Positions 15,505 through 18,243 of a DNA stretch of 18,243 nucleotides are shown one piece after another. Every line of letters begins with the position of its first letter. Within the stretch, counting starts at the first letter, position 1. The stretch is from Hyphomicrobiales bacterium (GTDB taxonomy: Bacteria > Pseudomonadota > Alphaproteobacteria > Rhizobiales > JAKIUO01): contig JALXEI010000170.1 of assembly GCA_027069645.1 (NCBI GenBank), forward strand, positions 1-18,243, read 5' to 3'. The translations under genes and the position numbers were made by a program. Below the pieces are notes generated by a model. It did no database searches, had not been told where the DNA came from, and saw only the letters and a program-made list of their open reading frames with translations.

Positions 15505-16122
15505 ATGTTGCAAAATCCCGCTTTTGAAATCATTCTGGCTTCAAACAGTTCGGGGCGTGCGGCTCTGCTTGAGGGGGCCGGGATCGGTTTTGTCAAACAG
15601 GCTGCCGATCTCGATGAACGGGCCATTGAACAGGCGCTGACGGTTGACGGTGTTTCACCCGATCCGGTCGATGTGGCGATGGTGCTGGCGCGGGCCAAGG
15701 CCGAACATGTTTCTGCACAATATAAAGAGGCTTTTGTGATCGGGGCGGACCAGGTGCTGGCGCTCGGGAACAAAATCTATGAAAAACCGGCCACGATGGA
15801 AATTGCCCGCACCAATCTGATGGCTTTTCGGGGCCGAACGCATCATTTGCACGCGGCGGTCTGTGTTGCCAGAGACGGGGAGACGGTCTGGGAACACAAC
15901 GAAAGTGCGCATATGACCATGCGTGATTTTTCGACCGATTTTCTCGCAGATTATCTGGTGCAGGCAGGAGAGAGCGTTAAAACCTCGGTCGGGGCCTATC
16001 GTCTGGAGGAGACGGGAATCCAGCTTTTTGAAAAAATTGAGGGCAGCTATTTCACCATTCTCGGTCTGCCGCTCATTCCCTTGCTGGATTTTTTCCGCCG
16101 TGAAAATATACTCGCCGGTTGA
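15505..16122 (+). CDS. maf: Maf/YceF-family nucleotide pyrophosphatase
   Basis: Maf proteins hydrolyse non-canonical or modified nucleoside triphosphates (dTTP/UTP, m5UTP or 7-methyl-GTP, by subgroup) to monophosphates. The 205-residue product opens with LASNSSGRAALLEGAGIGF (the substrate-loop motif, ASxSxxRxxLL), then has GADQVLAL with the metal-binding/catalytic aspartate, EKPATMEIARTNLMAFRGRTHHLHAAV, and ends with EGSYFTILGLPLIPLLDFFR. It seems closer to the YceF type, but I cannot assign the substrate. AAAGGGG lies 10-16 bases before the ATG. In Caulobacter a maf gene is also found just beyond the origin, there preceded by the ppsR-like RP001 gene, which is missing here. Confidence 0.93.
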   Translation: MLQNPAFEIILASNSSGRAALLEGAGIGFVKQAADLDERAIEQALTVDGVSPDPVDVAMVLARAKAEHVSAQYKEAFVIGADQVLALGNKIYEKPATMEIARTNLMAFRGRTHHLHAAVCVARDGETVWEHNESAHMTMRDFSTDFLADYLVQAGESVKTSVGAYRLEETGIQLFEKIEGSYFTILGLPLIPLLDFFRRENILAG

Positions 16123-16160
16123 TCCGAAAAAGCAATGTGGCTGGCTCATATTTCCCTTTT

Positions 16161-16212
16161 TGCCTCGATGTTTCGCTTCCCGGACAAGCGATAGCGCTGA
16201 TCCGGGATCCAG
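16161..16212 (+). repeat. REP-like dispersed palindromic repeat, copy 2
   Basis: Fifty-two bases match 5547-5598 in inverted orientation with one difference. The fold is CCCGGA (16179-16184), AGCG (16187-16190), loop ATAG, CGCT (16195-16198), TCCGGG (16201-16206). It has the size, GC-rich dyad and intergenic position of REP-type elements. Confidence 0.85.
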
Positions 16213-16273
16213 AGCCGCGCGCCGAAATTCGCAGTGAGGTTGAGACAGACACAGATGGCGCAAGGTGTGTGAC

Positions 16274-16303
16274 CCTGGACCCCGGCTCAAGGCCGGGGAG
16301 CGG
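16274..16303 (+). repeat. GC-rich palindrome (CCCCGGCTCAAGGCCGGGG type), copy 1
   Basis: CCCCGGCTCAAGGCCGGGG forms a CCCCGGC/GCCGGGG-type hairpin flanked by CCTGGA on the left and AGCGG on the right. A near-identical element occurs at 18204-18234 on the other strand, differing mainly in the loop (GGA instead of AA). It lies between convergent genes, so it could also act as a bidirectional terminator. Confidence 0.75.
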
Positions 16304-16357
16304 TGTGGTTTACGGCCAAAGGTCTTTTATTTTTGCATTCTTGTTTAACAGGGCTGA

Positions 16358-17821
16358 TCAGGCTGCGACCTGGCGCGGATGTTCAATCGTTGCCCTGATC
16401 CAGTTTTCGACCCTGTCCCTTGTCGGCAGGCTTTCGCAGGCGCGCAGGTTTTTGCCTTCCCTTGTCTCGCAATAAAGGCTCATCATGGCATGGACTTCAC
16501 CGAATTCCATGCCTGACAGGGCGCTGGCTGTTTTAATCCCGGCGGCGACGAGAATTTGCGCATGACCGCCGCGCAGACCGGCGACCTCGCAAACGAGGCG
16601 GGCCTGATATTGCCAGTCCCTGATAACCTGTTCGCTTATCCATCGCGTATTAAGCCGGGTGGAAAGATCGGCGGGATCGGCTGCGAGGAGATCAGCAACC
16701 GTCAACACAGCCTCGCGTTCAAGGCGTTTTGCCGTTTTGGCGCCGATGGATGGTGCTTTTTCAATATTATCGGAAAGTTCAAGATAAAAGCGCGGGGCTT
16801 TTTCCTCGCGAACCGGTGCGGCTTTTACAGAAGGACGTGTCGGCTGTCTGCGCTTCCGGATTGCACGTCGTTTTTCCCGGGCTTTTTCCAGTTCGTCATT
16901 TTTGATGACACGGTGTTCAATGACTTCCCTGCGGTGCAGATCCCGGACCACGCGGTCATCTTCATTGAGATATTTTTCCACCTTTCCGGTTTGCTGCAAT
17001 TCGTCCCAGGCGTTCTGTACGGCTCGAATTTCTTCAGCATCCTCCAGTTTGCGTAACACCCAGCGCAAGGGGATGGCAAGGGTGGCAAGGAAACTGTCCA
17101 GAGTGAGACCGACCTGTGGCGGCTGAACCGCGGCCTCGCGAAAGGCCCGGTCAAGTATGCGCGAAAAACCGAGAGAGGCATAGATCAGCAGTTCTGACAG
17201 GAAACGGTGACAGTTTTCATTGAGGCCCGAAAGGGGATCGACAACGCCGCGTTCAAGATTGTAGTTGGAAATCAGGGCGTCATAATATTGATGTGAGCGC
17301 TGTGCTCCGCGCCGTACCATATCCCCGATCCAGTCATCGCCTTCGCCTGCTTCCACCGCAAGTTCGGCATAGTCTTTCAGCCCCCGTTTGCGCAGCATTT
17401 TGTAGGATTTGCTGATGCTCCATTCTACCGCCCGGTGCATATTGTTTTCGGCTTCACACTGTCCGGTGTGAAAGGGTTGCAGCGGGTCGCTGTAATAATG
17501 GCTGAGCACGCCGGCACAATAGACAGCTTCTTCAAACTGTTTGTCGCGAAGGGCCCGCACCAGCTTGTCATACCAGGCGCTGGCCTTGGCAGGCGCACCA
17601 CCCCAGAAATTGTCGCCTACATGCAAAACATGATTGCGGAAATCCTTGAAATCCTTATCAGGAGCCTTGGCGCCCTCCAGATAGACATCCACATGCTTCA
17701 AAAACAGTCTTTGCCATTGCCGTGCGCTGTCACTTTCAAGATGGGTGAGGGCGTCCATCGCCAGCTTGTGATGTGTTCCATTGGCTCTGGTGGCATAGAT
17801 GATGTTGAACAGCATCGACAT
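16358..17821 (-). CDS. Zinc-dependent phospholipase C/S1-P1 nuclease-like protein with C-terminal DUF4332 region
   Basis: I choose ATG 17821 (487 residues) because AAAGGAG lies 7 bases upstream; an in-frame ATG at 17839 would add MRKEPV. Residues 1-230 look like the all-helical zinc phospholipase C fold (PF00882-like): THHKLAMDAL (16-25), HVLHVGDNFW (64-73, His67, Asp70), then SHYYSDPLQPFHTG (107-120) and NNMHRAVEW (126-134). His108, Asp112, His118, His129 and Glu133 are spaced like metal ligands. A highly charged, Arg/Lys-rich helical linker follows (about 290-340). Residues 346-480 resemble DUF4332, with helix-hairpin-helix-like turns (PSIGAKTAKRLE, 357-368; HAQILVAAGIKTASAL). There is no signal peptide, which is odd for secreted phospholipases and suggests a cytoplasmic role. 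Substrate unknown: a lipid, nucleic acid or other phosphoester are all possible. It converges with maf and stands alone. Confidence 0.75.
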   Translation of the reverse strand: MSMLFNIIYATRANGTHHKLAMDALTHLESDSARQWQRLFLKHVDVYLEGAKAPDKDFKDFRNHVLHVGDNFWGGAPAKASAWYDKLVRALRDKQFEEAVYCAGVLSHYYSDPLQPFHTGQCEAENNMHRAVEWSISKSYKMLRKRGLKDYAELAVEAGEGDDWIGDMVRRGAQRSHQYYDALISNYNLERGVVDPLSGLNENCHRFLSELLIYASLGFSRILDRAFREAAVQPPQVGLTLDSFLATLAIPLRWVLRKLEDAEEIRAVQNAWDELQQTGKVEKYLNEDDRVVRDLHRREVIEHRVIKNDELEKAREKRRAIRKRRQPTRPSVKAAPVREEKAPRFYLELSDNIEKAPSIGAKTAKRLEREAVLTVADLLAADPADLSTRLNTRWISEQVIRDWQYQARLVCEVAGLRGGHAQILVAAGIKTASALSGMEFGEVHAMMSLYCETREGKNLRACESLPTRDRVENWIRATIEHPRQVAA

Positions 17822-17971
17822 GACAGGCTCCTTTCGCAAAGCTTCGTGTTAACCCTATTTTGAAAAGTGTTAACAGATTGCAAACGGGCCGATCTGCACG
17901 GGAGCGACATTTTACTAACCCCGATTATGGATAAGCGATATTATATCTTACTGATTTCAGGCAACAAAAAA

Positions 17972-18110
17972 TGTCATCCCCGCGCAGGCGGGGATCCATA
18001 CGCCGCAGCTTTTCGGGTTACGGCACGATAATCAGGTCATTGGAACCTGTTGGCATATCCGCAAACCGGCAGTTTCGTGGTTATGGATCCCCGCCTGCGC
18101 GGGGATGACA
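17972..18110. repeat. Perfect 29-bp inverted repeat pair enclosing 81 bases (MITE/REPIN-like)
   Basis: Bases 17972-18000 are the exact reverse complement of 18082-18110. Each arm contains its own small hairpin, CCCCGCGCAGGCGGGG (17978-17993 and its mirror). The 81-base interior has no gene. A transcript could fold either into two small hairpins or into one long 29-bp stem. Two REP-type palindromes in inverted pair form is the layout of non-autonomous REPIN elements; no transposase is present. Confidence 0.85.
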
Positions 18111-18203
18111 CTGAAATACAACGGAAAATCATTATTTGTTGACTGGCATTTCTGAAAATCTTTATCCATTATTCGGGTTATATTGTGATTTCGCGTCCTC
18201 CCT

Positions 18204-18234
18204 CCGCTCCCCGGCCTCCGAGCCGGGGCCCAGG
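18204..18234 (-). repeat. GC-rich palindrome (CCCCGGCTCGGAGGCCGGGG type), copy 2
   Basis: On the minus strand CCTGGGCCCCGGCTCGGAGG is followed by CCGGGGAGCGG, the counterpart of 16274-16303. The shared flanks (CCTGG on one side, GGGGAGCGG on the other) show that it is the same family and not merely a chance GC-rich hairpin. It may continue past the window edge. Confidence 0.7.
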
Positions 18235-18243
18235 ACCACAGAC

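Larger units (their letters stand above)
16123..16357. other. Repeat-bearing gap between convergent maf and the DUF4332 gene
   Basis: These 235 bases hold two unrelated palindromic repeats, 16161-16212 and 16274-16303, described separately. No ribosome site or recognisable product is seen in the frames that run across them. The T-rich stretch after the second repeat (16320-16348) could serve termination of maf. Confidence 0.55.
17822..18243. other. Gene-free right end with palindromic repeats
   Basis: The 422 bases to the window edge contain the upstream region of the DUF4332 gene (TTAACC near 17849 and GTTAAC near 17868), the 29-bp inverted repeat pair at 17972-18110, and the GC-rich palindrome at 18204-18234. 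No coding frame with a plausible start or composition is seen. Confidence 0.55.

Noticed and set aside
17972..18110. Short repeats that could suggest a CRISPR array
   Set aside because: There are only two units and they are inverted, not direct; there is no series of equal spacers and no cas gene nearby.
16358..18243. A mobile genomic island carrying the DUF4332 gene
   Set aside because: No transposase, integrase, tRNA target or target-site duplication is visible; the flanking palindromes alone are not enough, so I keep this only as a question in the findings.

Overview
The window is chromosomal DNA from an alphaproteobacterium of roughly 50% GC by eye. It covers the segment next to the replication origin. 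The gene order yggS | leuS-lptE-holA | parB-parA-rsmG-mnmG-mnmE-rho-hemJ-hemE | (gap) | maf is the conserved alphaproteobacterial origin neighbourhood, as in Caulobacter and sphingomonads. The absence of hemH between hemE and hemJ is compatible with sphingomonad- or Emcibacter/Kordiimonas-like lineages, but I cannot fix the genus.

Layout. At 1-922, on the minus strand, there is the start of an unrecognised, possibly DUF1877-like gene, preceded by yggS. At 1048-5370, on the plus strand, leuS, lptE and holA lie in a row, with a strong hairpin between leuS and lptE. At 5371-5827 a convergent gene-free gap holds palindromic dispersed repeats. At 5828-15036 there is an unbroken minus-strand run: hemE, hemJ, rho, mnmE, mnmG, rsmG, parA, parB (in transcription order). 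At 15037-15504 lies a gene-free region with DnaA-box-like sites and six GANTC sites, which I interpret as oriC. Then come maf (plus), a second repeat-rich gap, and a minus-strand gene for a zinc-phospholipase-C/S1-P1-like protein with a C-terminal DUF4332 (helix-hairpin-helix-type) region. The last ~420 bases carry a perfect 29-bp inverted repeat pair and a GC-rich palindrome.

How it works together. ParA, ParB and four parS-type palindromes (two perfect, one with one mismatch, one with two) sit 1.6-7 kb from the putative origin, forming a complete chromosome segregation module. Genes on both sides of 15037-15504 are transcribed away from it, as expected for a bidirectional origin. leuS-lptE-holA would be head-on to the leftward fork. 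The other genes are housekeeping: tRNA U34 modification (MnmE/MnmG), 16S rRNA methylation (RsmG), termination (Rho), heme synthesis (HemE/HemJ), leucyl-tRNA synthesis, LPS assembly (LptE) and the replicase clamp loader (HolA).

The least ordinary items are the origin region itself, the parS sites embedded in coding sequence, the DUF4332 fusion protein and the families of intergenic palindromes.
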